Shown in pieces: positions 54,514 to 63,067 of a stretch of 64,000 nucleotides of DNA. The notes beneath the pieces were generated by a model, which saw only the letters and a list, made by a program, of their open reading frames with translations, did not search any database and was not told the DNA's origin. The translations under genes were made by a program, and so were the position numbers. Each line of letters begins with the position of its first letter. Position 1 is the first letter of the stretch. Origin of the DNA: CAYGZM01 sp964354365 (GTDB lineage: Bacteria > Planctomycetota > Phycisphaerae > Sedimentisphaerales > Anaerobacaceae); NCBI GenBank assembly GCA_964354365.1, contig CAYGZM010000002.1, positions 13,008-77,007 on the forward strand, given 5' to 3'.

Positions 54514-55761
54514 TCAAGACGTACCGGACTTCTTTGAATAAAATCCCTGACACTTGATTGTCAGCAGGTCGCCGTCTTTTATCTGTACGGAGAATTCATC
54601 CGTGAACCTTTTTACCGAGTCCCCCAGACTCGGCGGCGTTATCTCGAGCGAAAACATATACCCATTGGCGATCTTGTCCTGCCGCAGAACCTTCGTGATG
54701 CCCTCTTTCGACTTCACCGACGCGATCTCGAACTGCTCCTTGTAGTTGTTCAGTATCGTCACGTTGCTCCTTATGATCGGCTTGCCGGGTTCGGCATCGA
54801 AAAGTAAGATCACCTGCGGATTAATCGTGAACCGCGCCAAGGCGCTAAACGGGATGCTCACGGCCTTGGCTTCCGGATGCGTCAGGCTGATCTCCACAAC
54901 CCCGTTTGTCACTCTTTGCAGCTGCGCCTTGTCAACCTTGAGCTGAAGAACAAATTTCGTCGCCTCCACCGAAGCGTCAAAATCGGCGCCTATCGCGTTG
55001 ACGGTTGATTTGACGCTCGTGATGGAGAACGGTTTGCCGTCAAGACTTGTAATTGTCACCTTGGGCAGGCCCTTGTCTTCATCCTTGAGCAGCAAATTCA
55101 GCGTCTTCGGCTCATAATCGACACGGGCCACAACCATGGCCTTCATCGTCAGCGTAATCTCAGGCTTTGCCTTATCGTTGCTGACGACGACAACACGTCT
55201 GGTTACCGCGCCGGCCTGGGCGGTTGCATGATAGTTGATTTTCAGCGTTCCGCTTTCACCAGGCGCGTATTCTTTCTTTTCCAATGTAAATATCGTGCAT
55301 CCGCAGTCGGGCTTCACGTCGATTATTTTCAACAGCGCCTCGCCGACGTTCTTAAAGCCGAACTCGCAGATATTGGCGGTGCCCGGCCCCACTTCGCCGA
55401 AGTCGTGAACCATTTTATCAAATCTAATCTCTGTTCCCGGTGCGTTGGCGTCCGCCTTGGGCTTTTCGGGTTCCGGCTTAGGCTTAACGGCTTCCAGCCT
55501 GGGCCTGACAGGCTCGGCCTTAACAACTTCCGGCTTAGGCTTAACACGCTCGCTCTTGACAGGCTCCGCCTTCGGTTTCTCGGGTTCCACTGTGGGTTTG
55601 ACAGGTTCCGGGGCCTTATTGGTAACAGCCACGGGCTGCTGGGGGGTCTGCACCACCTTCTGCGGCTCCTGCGCCGGCTTTTGTGCCTCCTCGCAGCCGA
55701 TTTGCGACAGCAAAACGCAGGCAATACCCAAAGCAGCCAAAATCATGCAAATACGTTTCAT
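54514..55761 (-). CDS. DUF1573 lipoprotein with a Pro/Lys/Glu-rich linker
   Basis: A 415-residue probable lipoprotein: hydrophobic N-terminus ending SQIGC (Cys23; Gln at -3 is unusual for a lipobox). Residues about 28-105 form an imperfect repeat of Pro-Lys-Pro-Glu and related units, visible also as DNA-level repetition at 55441-55690. The DUF1573 domain follows (FDKMVHDFGEVGPGTANICEF, DVKPDCGCT at about 148-156), then further Ig-like beta domains. DUF1573 proteins are common in planctomycetes and are thought to be cell-surface. Adjacent to the tetraheme cytochrome gene. Confidence 0.8.
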   Translation of the reverse strand: MKRICMILAALGIACVLLSQIGCEEAQKPAQEPQKVVQTPQQPVAVTNKAPEPVKPTVEPEKPKAEPVKSERVKPKPEVVKAEPVRPRLEAVKPKPEPEKPKADANAPGTEIRFDKMVHDFGEVGPGTANICEFGFKNVGEALLKIIDVKPDCGCTIFTLEKKEYAPGESGTLKINYHATAQAGAVTRRVVVVSNDKAKPEITLTMKAMVVARVDYEPKTLNLLLKDEDKGLPKVTITSLDGKPFSITSVKSTVNAIGADFDASVEATKFVLQLKVDKAQLQRVTNGVVEISLTHPEAKAVSIPFSALARFTINPQVILLFDAEPGKPIIRSNVTILNNYKEQFEIASVKSKEGITKVLRQDKIANGYMFSLEITPPSLGDSVKRFTDEFSVQIKDGDLLTIKCQGFYSKKSGTS

Positions 55762-55997
55762 ATTTCGATCTCCGAATTAGTTCTCAGAATCAATTCTCTG
55801 AACAAACCAGCCCAAGCGTTTCATTATACTCAAAATGCCGCCCCATGGCAAGCAATTTCCGCTTCTTTCAAATGCCCAATGCCAAGGCTGGCGACACCCA
55901 AATATCTTGTTGTTCGGAATGCCTGATTGACGTAAAATGCCGAATGTTTGGCAGCTCACTCCTTCGTGGGCCTGTTCTGTTAATTCAAGGAGCAGAA

Positions 55998-57719
55998 ATG
56001 ATCAGCAAAGTGACCTTAGAATACTTCAAGAAGTTCGATAAAGAACAATTTGATCTTGAAGACACAATCGTCCTTGCTGGTCCCAACAACTCCGGCAAGT
56101 CAACGCTTCTCCAGGCGATTGCGGTCTGGAGCCTCGCAGTCCAGCGCTGGCTTCAAGAAAGAGGCAGCGCCAAATCGAAAGCCGCTCTTCGGACCGGCGT
56201 CGTTATCTCTCGGAAGGACTTCACAGCCATTCCGCTGCGCGAGATGAACCTCCTCTGGACCGACCGGGCTACCGCGCATCCAAAAAGCCCCAACACTAAG
56301 GCCGGGCAACCCAAGTTAGTCACGATAGCCGTAGAAGGTGCGGGACCCGGCAGCGTGCCCTGGCACGTCACGGTCGCGCTGAGGTACTCGAGCCGCGAAC
56401 AAATCTACATGAAACTTCTTGACAGAGATGGCAAGCCGTTGACTGAGTTACCTCAAGGCGCCGGCAGGACACAGGTTGTTCATATACCTCCATTTTCGGG
56501 GATAGGTGCAGAAGAGACCAGATACGACCACGGATATCAGAACCTTCTTATCGGCCAGGGAAAACCTGGAGACATTTTGCGCAACCTCCTCCTGGAGATT
56601 TTTGCGGGAGCCAAAGAGAGCTGGAAACAGCTAAAGCAGGACATCAAGGAATTGTTTGACTACGAAATGGTTGATCCGTCTTATTCGGATCCCGACCCCT
56701 TCATCGTTCTTGAATACCGCCCATCTGGTAGTCGTAAAGCGTTCGATCTCGCTTCCGCCGGCAGCGGCTTTCACCAAGTCCTGACTTTGTTCGGATTCAT
56801 CTACGCCAGGGAGGCGTCCGTTCTTCTTGTTGATGAGCCCGATGCGCATGAGCACATAATCCTTCAGCGACAAGTGTACGAGCGCCTGCGCACCGTTGCA
56901 CGCCGTCGAAACTGCCAGCTAATCGTCTCAACGCACTCGGAAATAATCCTGGAAGAAACAACTCCCCAGCAAATCTTGTCTTTCTACGGCAAACCCCACC
57001 GCGTCTGTGTTGAAGAAGAACGTGACCGGGTCCGCGAAGCCCCACGCCGCTTATCGTCTCTGGATATACTGGCAACTGAAAGCCGCCACAACATACTATA
57101 CGTTGAGTACGACTCGGACATCAATATCCTGTCGGCCTTCGCGAAGGTGCTCACCCATCCATCGGTCAAATTCTTCGACAATCGCTTCTACTATCCAATC
57201 CGTGGGAGTAATCCGCGCGATGCTAAAGCCCACTTCTTCGCGCTTCAAGCAATTTCGCCCGATATTCGGGGCATGCTCCTCTTGGACCGCGACAATAGGG
57301 AGCTGCCCGAACACGATATCGCACCCAGCGGGAGCGGCCTGCAGATTGTTCGGTGGGGCCGGTACGAAATCGAGAACTACCTACTCGTTCCAAGTGCGTT
57401 GCTGCGATACATACGAAGCGTGACGAGAGCGCAGGAGGAGCTCTTCCAATCATCCATGATCGCCAAGGCAGAGAGATTCCTGAAAGCCCAATTTCCCCCC
57501 GACGCTTTCCAAAACCCTCTGAGCGACGATGCGTTTCTCAAAAAGATCGCAGCGAGCAAAGATATTCTCCCGCGACTGTTCGCAGCCGCTGAACTAAACG
57601 TCGCCAAAAAAGACTACTATCAGATCGCAGAGCTTTTCGATCACACTGAGGTACACCCGGATGTCAAAAAGAACCTGGATTTGATCGCGGAGGTGCTGCT
57701 CACAGGCGCGAAGAGGTGA
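55998..57719 (+). CDS. Fused ABC-type ATPase-TOPRIM protein (OLD/PARIS-like, candidate defence protein)
   Basis: A 573-residue protein from ATG 55998 with AAGGAG just upstream; the longer frame from 55683 runs into the divergent gene and is rejected. The ATPase half has Walker A GPNNSGKST (28-36), signature-like LASAGSGFHQ (about 251-260), Walker B VLLVDEPDAHEH (about 275-286) and H-loop STHSEI (311-316). The C-terminal half has TOPRIM-type motifs: VEYDSD (369-374), LLLDRDN (427-433) and YEIENYLL (456-463), the last typical of DUF4435/AriB proteins. In PARIS these two halves are usually separate proteins (AriA, AriB). Function as nuclease or abortive-infection effector is inference. Confidence 0.82.
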   Translation: MISKVTLEYFKKFDKEQFDLEDTIVLAGPNNSGKSTLLQAIAVWSLAVQRWLQERGSAKSKAALRTGVVISRKDFTAIPLREMNLLWTDRATAHPKSPNTKAGQPKLVTIAVEGAGPGSVPWHVTVALRYSSREQIYMKLLDRDGKPLTELPQGAGRTQVVHIPPFSGIGAEETRYDHGYQNLLIGQGKPGDILRNLLLEIFAGAKESWKQLKQDIKELFDYEMVDPSYSDPDPFIVLEYRPSGSRKAFDLASAGSGFHQVLTLFGFIYAREASVLLVDEPDAHEHIILQRQVYERLRTVARRRNCQLIVSTHSEIILEETTPQQILSFYGKPHRVCVEEERDRVREAPRRLSSLDILATESRHNILYVEYDSDINILSAFAKVLTHPSVKFFDNRFYYPIRGSNPRDAKAHFFALQAISPDIRGMLLLDRDNRELPEHDIAPSGSGLQIVRWGRYEIENYLLVPSALLRYIRSVTRAQEELFQSSMIAKAERFLKAQFPPDAFQNPLSDDAFLKKIAASKDILPRLFAAAELNVAKKDYYQIAELFDHTEVHPDVKKNLDLIAEVLLTGAKR

Positions 57720-57723
57720 ACAA

Positions 57724-59361
57724 ATGAATGAGATTCGTAGGCGAGTATTCATAGGAAAACGTGGGTTGCCGGCACTTGGACTATTGCTCTGGGTATGCCT
57801 GTCTCAAAGCTTGTTTGCGGATTTGTTGGGCGATTTGGCCCGGCCGCACAATGGGCGAAGTATGCGGGAGACCTCGACGCATAAGATTGGGCCTGACGGC
57901 AAGTACGACCCTAACGGCGAGCCGGATCCGCAGAGCAACTACGACAACAAGAACGTTGCTCCGGGCGAGACGAAAGTGCTGATGAACGCGAAAGGACCCG
58001 GAGTCATTACGCATATCTGGATGACATTCCTCGGCCCGGAGCCTCACCCCTGGGCCAAGAACGGCTCGGCCAACCACCAGGAAATGCTTCTGCGAATGTA
58101 TTGGGACGGCAGCGAGCGCCCGGGCGTAGAGGCGCCGGTCGGCGACTTCTTCGCCAACAGTTTCGCCAAGCGCAGCGAAGTCATCAGTCTGCCCGTTGTC
58201 GTTGAAGACGCCGACTCCTACAACTGCTTCTGGCAGATGCCGTTTCGCAAGTCGGCCAGAATCGAGGTCGTCAACGAAAGCGATAAGCCCATCAGTCTTC
58301 TCTACTACAACATCGACTGGATCAAGAAAAACCGCATCAGCAAGGATACACCCTATTTCTACGCCCAATATCGCCAGGAATACCCGGTCGAGAACGGGAA
58401 GGATTACCTGCTTCTTGAAACCGAGGGAAAGGGCCATTATGTGGGCACAGTATTGAGCGTGCGAACGCGCAGCCCATCCTGGTTTGGAGAGGGCGATGAA
58501 AAAATCTATATCGACGGCGAGAAAAAGGCCTCCATCTGGGGGACGGGAACGGAAGATTACTTCCTCAGCGCCTGGGGCCTCAAGAAAACGAGCACACCCT
58601 TCTTCGGCGTGCCTTACTTCGACCAGTGGGGCATCGTCGGCGGCCATACCAGCGCGTACCGCTGGCATATCTGCGACCCGGTTGTCTTCAACAAGGCTAT
58701 CAAGGTGACTTTCGAGCATTACGGCTGGATTTCCGCGGATGAGAACCCCACCGGCAAGGTGGATAGCTGGAACGAACGGGAGGACGACTATTCGAGCGTG
58801 GCATTCTGGTATCAGACCGGCGAGCCGACTTTCAAAGCAAGTGCTCCACACGCCCGCCAGCGCAAGCTGCCCAGCCTTGACCAGGTCATTGCGGCCCGTG
58901 AATATACCGATGACCGCTGCCACGGCGAAGGAAAAGCCGTCGTGCAGAGCCTGGAGATTCATCCTGACGGGCATCTGCTGTATATGCCGGCCCAGAAAGA
59001 GGGTGCCTGGGTCGAGATTCCTGTTGAGGTCGGCAAGAAAGAGCCGCGTCGCCTTGTCCTTGTTATGACCTGTTCATACGACTTCGGCAAGTACCAGGCG
59101 TACCTCGACGGAGTCAAGTTAGGCGGTGTGATGGACCTTTACAGCAAGGAAATCCTCAGCCGTGAGTATCACCTGCTCGACTTCTGGCCGGAGCCGGGCA
59201 AATACACGCTGCGCTTAGAGTGCGTCGGGAAAAGTCCCGAATCCGCGGGTTACTACCTGGGTATTGAGTCTGTTCGCCTGCGGCAGCGCCGCCCGCGCGT
59301 CCTCGAATACGCCCGCGACAAGGACAAAGACTGGCGCAAGGAACCTATTCTCTACGAATAG
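57724..59361 (+). CDS. DUF2961/GH172-type glycoside hydrolase
   Basis: A 545-residue exported protein: N-terminal Arg-rich stretch, hydrophobic GLPALGLLLWVCLSQSLFA, then mature sequence. The DUF2961 signature is clear: GPGVITHIWMTF, MYWDGSERPGVEAPVGDFF, FWQMPFRKSARIEVVN, and GTGTEDYFLSAW. The family, now GH172, includes enzymes acting on difructose anhydride and arabinan. It starts 4 bp after the fused ATPase-TOPRIM gene, an odd functional pairing. Confidence 0.88.
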   Translation: MNEIRRRVFIGKRGLPALGLLLWVCLSQSLFADLLGDLARPHNGRSMRETSTHKIGPDGKYDPNGEPDPQSNYDNKNVAPGETKVLMNAKGPGVITHIWMTFLGPEPHPWAKNGSANHQEMLLRMYWDGSERPGVEAPVGDFFANSFAKRSEVISLPVVVEDADSYNCFWQMPFRKSARIEVVNESDKPISLLYYNIDWIKKNRISKDTPYFYAQYRQEYPVENGKDYLLLETEGKGHYVGTVLSVRTRSPSWFGEGDEKIYIDGEKKASIWGTGTEDYFLSAWGLKKTSTPFFGVPYFDQWGIVGGHTSAYRWHICDPVVFNKAIKVTFEHYGWISADENPTGKVDSWNEREDDYSSVAFWYQTGEPTFKASAPHARQRKLPSLDQVIAAREYTDDRCHGEGKAVVQSLEIHPDGHLLYMPAQKEGAWVEIPVEVGKKEPRRLVLVMTCSYDFGKYQAYLDGVKLGGVMDLYSKEILSREYHLLDFWPEPGKYTLRLECVGKSPESAGYYLGIESVRLRQRRPRVLEYARDKDKDWRKEPILYE

Positions 59362-59670
59362 CCGCAATACCTGGGGCAAGACCCGCCGCGCCGCGTTGGC
59401 GGCGGCAAAACGCCGGTCGCTTGCAAGGTCCTATATAAGCCCGCTTTTCCGTATGACGCTCAAGGCGAAAATGCTCGTTACGCGGAGACTGCATATCGCG
59501 TTATCTTCTTTTTGGAAAAGCACTTACGACGCCATTGGGCCGACAAATAGCCCCTGTTTATTTGTGAATTTTCCCGAAATCTGCAATAAAAATTGTCCCG
59601 GCGCGCGTCTTTATAGGTGAAACCTCAGCTTGACGAAAACGAAAAGGAGTCTGTTGAGGAGGATACGGAA
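59362..59670 (+). other. 309-bp gap with no recognised gene
   Basis: GC-rich first half, AT-rich near 59500-59600, which may hold the promoter of the small gene at 59671, but no box pair is convincing. Confidence 0.5.
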
Positions 59671-59835
59671 ATGCTAAAAAGAATAACAACCGAATTTGGA
59701 GCGGCTGTCAGGCTGATACTGGCGGAGAATCTCAATGTTTTGCGAACCTTCATCAGGGACCTGACAAGCCTGTTTGGGAGATTCAGCCAACCGCAAAGGG
59801 GCGCAAAACTGCGAGGCGGAAAGGAGCTGGTTTAG
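59671..59835 (+). CDS. Small 54-residue protein, unknown
   Basis: ATG 59671 has GGAGG about 8 bp upstream. The product starts with an amphipathic helical stretch (LKRITTEFGAAVRLILAENLN), continues VLRTFIRDLTSLFGRF and ends basic (QRGAKLRGGKELV). A longer frame from GTG 59617 has no ribosome site. A strong terminator follows at 59891, which supports a real short transcript. No family was recognised. Confidence 0.5.
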   Translation: MLKRITTEFGAAVRLILAENLNVLRTFIRDLTSLFGRFSQPQRGAKLRGGKELV

Positions 59836-59890
59836 AAAAGAGTAAGAGAAATCTTAAGACTTTAACAAGGTAACAGCCCTCCTTAAGGCG

Positions 59891-59933
59891 GCCGGATGCG
59901 TACATAAGTCGTGCACATCCGGCTATTTTTTTT
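59891..59933 (+). terminator. Intrinsic terminator of the small gene
   Basis: GCCGGATG (59891-59898) pairs with CATCCGGC (59916-59923) and is followed by TA and eight Ts. Confidence 0.9.
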
Positions 59934-59990
59934 CAAATCAAGGCCTGCGGCGCGGACCGCTGCCGCAGCAATACATCGGGAGGCTTGTTT

Positions 59991-60536
59991 CTACCAGTCT
60001 TCCGGGTAGCGGATGGACTTGGGCTGGATGTTGAAGCTCCGGGACAACTGGTCTATCAGTGCATACACCCTTTTGATCTGATAGTCCGTTGGTCGGTCGG
60101 TTGTGCCGTCGGCTATGACGCAGATACGGATGGTCTGGCTCTCCCCGCGCCACGTTCGCCCGGGTATGATGGACCACTGTCGCTGCCACTTCTCGGTTGG
60201 AAGTATCTGTCCGTTGCCTCCGCCAAGCCCGTTGCAGACGACGAAGTGACAATCGAGGTCCTCGGCGCCGCCCAAACCGTAGAGCGAGGCCAGTTGCTCT
60301 ATATTGCCCGCCCTGGTCCCGCTGTAGTACACCTCGACGCCATTCCACCGCTCGACGTGCTGAGGGGCTTGGGAACGGACTGCTTCCTTGATGGGATCAA
60401 GGCCTATGTACTTCGAGAGGCTGAATGGGCCGGCCAGAGGCGGCTTGCCGCTCAGGGCCATCAGCACTACGGCGCCGGCCGTCATCGAAACCAGCAGCGC
60501 CGTCAGAACTTTCACCACCCTTGGTTGATTCGACAT
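59991..60536 (-). CDS. Membrane-anchored protein with a degenerate amidase_2/PGRP-like domain
   Basis: A 181-residue protein from ATG 60536 with GAGGAT upstream; a longer frame to 60713 crosses the putative operator region. An N-terminal membrane helix (about 10-28) is followed by a domain aligning with planctomycete N-acetylmuramoyl-L-alanine amidases (RWNGVEVYYSGTRAGN, DCHFVVCNGLGGGNGQI, PTDYQIKRVYALIDQL). The zinc ligands look lost: the usual HH is YY at 70-71 and the terminal HxD is replaced by RYPEDW. It is probably a peptidoglycan-binding pseudoenzyme. Confidence 0.65.
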   Translation of the reverse strand: MSNQPRVVKVLTALLVSMTAGAVVLMALSGKPPLAGPFSLSKYIGLDPIKEAVRSQAPQHVERWNGVEVYYSGTRAGNIEQLASLYGLGGAEDLDCHFVVCNGLGGGNGQILPTEKWQRQWSIIPGRTWRGESQTIRICVIADGTTDRPTDYQIKRVYALIDQLSRSFNIQPKSIRYPEDW

Positions 60537-60601
60537 ATCCTCAACCCACGCAAACAAAAAAAAGACTTCAACCTTAACTACTTTGGGAAAACTCAACGCA
60601 G

Positions 60602-60642
60602 TTACATTGTAAACATCGGCACGCGCCGATGTGTTACTGTAA
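60602..60642. promoter_or_regulatory. Nested dyad, candidate operator
   Basis: ACATCGGC (60613-60620) and GCCGATGT (60625-60632) form a perfect 8-bp inverted repeat around ACGC. It is flanked by two smaller palindromes, TTACATTGTAA (60602-60612) and TTACTGTAA (60634-60642). It is 66 bp upstream of the amidase-like gene and about 280 bp upstream of the DUF4954 gene. The remainder of 60537-60922 shows no gene. Confidence 0.5.
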
Positions 60643-60922
60643 ATTTTGCTGAAAATTTTATTATTTGCCCTTGCCGCGCACAAGGCCGTTGAGCACCTGA
60701 TAGAACACAACAAGACGCTGGAGATTTTTTTGACGCCGTAGGGCTTTTGCGGAATATCGCCCTGCAGCTACTCACAGATACATTGTTACAAACCTGTTGC
60801 TTTATGGGACGGGGGGCTGTATATTCCCTTGACCGAATTGGCCGCCGAACACCGGACGTTCACGCTCGGCGCGGGAACCGGGGCTACCAAGCCGAAGGTC
60901 TTGACAGAAGCGAGGTGCAAAA

Positions 60923-62950
60923 ATGGCGTCGGAATTTCATACAAAGCCGCAACGCAATGAGAAGCTTTTGCAGAGCCGTCCATTGTCTGCGCAGGAGATT
61001 TCCAGGCTGACCGAGCAGGGCTGTACGTGCTCGGACTGGTCTTGTGTCGAGGTGGCCGAGGGGTTCGACACAAGAACAGTCAGAGCGACTCATTTTAGCG
61101 GACGTGTCAGGCTTGGCGTGTTCAAGAAGCGAGTAACTTTCTTCGGCGGCGTGGAAAAGCCGGCGGGGATCAGCAATGCAACAATCCACAACTGCACAAT
61201 CGGCAACGACGTCTATATCGACCACGTCAGGAACTACATTGCCAACTACGTAATTGAGCACGACGTGGTGATTCAGAACGTCAACCTGCTGGCCGTCGAG
61301 GGCAAAAGCTCATTCGGCAACGGCACCGAAGTGGCGGTCGTCAACGAGGCCGGCGGCAGGGAAATACCGATTTACGACCGGCTTTCGGCCCAAACAGCGT
61401 ACATACTGGCCTTTTATCGCCATCGCCCAAAGGTCGTCGAACGCCTCAAGGCGATGATTGCCGGCTACACCGCCTCGGTTACCTCCTCGACGGGCCTCGT
61501 CGCCGCCGCCGCCAAGCTCTTTAACTGCGGAATCATCAAGAATCTCAGGATCGGCCCGGCAGCGGTGATCGAGGGCGTCAACCGCCTCCAGAACGGCTCG
61601 ATCAATAGTTGCGTGGAGGACCCCGTCTATATCGGACCCGGCGTCTATGCCAAAGATTTTATTGTTTGCAGCGGCGCAAAGATCGCCGACGGTGCAATAA
61701 TAGCGGACTGTTTTGTGGGCCAGGGCGCCGAATTGGCCAAGCAGTATTCCGCGGAGAATTCCGTCTTCTTTGCAAACTGCGGCGGATTCCACGGCGAGGC
61801 CTGCGCCATATTCGCCGGACCTTACACCGTAACGCACCACAAGTCCACCCTGCTGATAGCCGGGCAGTTTTCCTTTCTCAACGCCGGCAGCGGAACCAAC
61901 CAGAGCAATCACATGTACAAGCTCGGGCCCAATCATCAGGGAATTGTGGAGCGCGGCTCGAAAACCGCCAGCGACTCCTATATGCTCTGGCCCGCGAAGG
62001 TCGGACCCTTCACCGTTGTGATGGGCAGGCACTACAGGAATTCGGACATTTCGGATCTGCCTTTTTCATACCTGATTGAGCACGAAGACGAGAGTATTCT
62101 CATCCCCGGCGTGAACCTCCGCAGCGTGGGGACCGTGCGAGACGCGCGAAAATGGCCCAAGCGAGACAAACGCAAGGACCCGAATAAGCTCGACCTGATA
62201 AACTTCAAGCTGCTTAGCCCTTACACCATTGCCAAGATGCTCAGCGGCAGCAGCCTGCTGAGGAATCTCAAGGCGACGTCCGGCGAGAATACCGAGTACT
62301 TCACGTACAATAGCGTCAGGATTCCGAAATCCTCGCTGGAAGGAGGCATTAGGCTTTATGAAATCGGCATAGATAAATTCCTCGGCAACTGCCTTATCAA
62401 CCGGATGCAGGGCAGCCGGCCCGCAAGTGTCGATGAGCTTCGCTCGGCGCTGGCGGCGCAAACCAAGATAGGGCGCGGCAAATGGATAGACCTGGCGGGC
62501 CTGTTCGCCCCGCAGGAGACCGTCGAGACATTGCTGGGCGATATCGAGAACGGCACCGTCACCACGCTCGAACAGGTGGCCGAGGCCTTTCGATCCATGC
62601 ACGAGAATTATCCTGCGTATGAATGGGCCTGGGCCACAGGAGTGCTGCAGCAGCGGATAGGCAAGAGTATCGACCGCGTAACGGCAAAGGATATCATTGA
62701 TCTGGTTGCAAGGTGGAAATCGGCCGTGGTGGAGCTCGACCAGATGCTCTATGCCGACGCAAAAAAGGAGTTCGCCGCGCCCGCCCAGATCGGATTCGGA
62801 GTCGATGGCGATGAAGCAAGCAGGAAGGCCGATTTCGAGCAGGTCAGGGGCACATTCGACAAAAACAGCTTCGTCCACGAGATCGAAGAGCATATAGCCC
62901 GAAAGACGGCCCTCGCCGACGAGCTGATCGCCGCGCTGGAAAAGATTTAG
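60923..62950 (+). CDS. DUF4954-family left-handed beta-helix protein
   Basis: A 675-residue soluble protein; GAGGTG is close upstream of the ATG. The middle (about 85-380) contains hexapeptide-like repeats ([LIV]-G-x-x-x-x pattern in GNDVYIDHVRNYIANYVI, GPGVYAKDFIVCSGAKIADG, GAIIADCFVGQG), the acyltransferase/sugar-nucleotidyltransferase left-handed beta-helix. The DUF4954 pattern fits, with a helical C-terminal domain from about 500. Such proteins look like acyltransferases but their substrate is unknown. It lies 117 bp before nagB, suggesting amino-sugar metabolism. Confidence 0.8.
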   Translation: MASEFHTKPQRNEKLLQSRPLSAQEISRLTEQGCTCSDWSCVEVAEGFDTRTVRATHFSGRVRLGVFKKRVTFFGGVEKPAGISNATIHNCTIGNDVYIDHVRNYIANYVIEHDVVIQNVNLLAVEGKSSFGNGTEVAVVNEAGGREIPIYDRLSAQTAYILAFYRHRPKVVERLKAMIAGYTASVTSSTGLVAAAAKLFNCGIIKNLRIGPAAVIEGVNRLQNGSINSCVEDPVYIGPGVYAKDFIVCSGAKIADGAIIADCFVGQGAELAKQYSAENSVFFANCGGFHGEACAIFAGPYTVTHHKSTLLIAGQFSFLNAGSGTNQSNHMYKLGPNHQGIVERGSKTASDSYMLWPAKVGPFTVVMGRHYRNSDISDLPFSYLIEHEDESILIPGVNLRSVGTVRDARKWPKRDKRKDPNKLDLINFKLLSPYTIAKMLSGSSLLRNLKATSGENTEYFTYNSVRIPKSSLEGGIRLYEIGIDKFLGNCLINRMQGSRPASVDELRSALAAQTKIGRGKWIDLAGLFAPQETVETLLGDIENGTVTTLEQVAEAFRSMHENYPAYEWAWATGVLQQRIGKSIDRVTAKDIIDLVARWKSAVVELDQMLYADAKKEFAAPAQIGFGVDGDEASRKADFEQVRGTFDKNSFVHEIEEHIARKTALADELIAALEKI

Positions 62951-63067
62951 CCTCCGCCAACGTTGAAACAGGGTCGAAATGTCTCTGTGTGTTTTGATCG
63001 TGGCCGTACTCTACAATAACGTGCGGCATGGACAAGAATGTGAAATATCTTAATGTGAGGACTGCTT

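Noticed and set aside
55683..55997. N-terminal extension of the ATPase-TOPRIM frame
   Set aside because: It overlaps the start of the divergent DUF1573 gene; a strong ribosome site marks ATG 55998.
57781..58974. 397-codon minus-strand frame
   Set aside because: Antisense to the GH172 gene, whose motifs and signal peptide are clear; the reverse frame shows none.
60902..60907. TTGACA as a -35 box for the DUF4954 gene
   Set aside because: It is only 15 bp before the ATG, leaving no room for a -10 box and transcript start upstream of the start codon.
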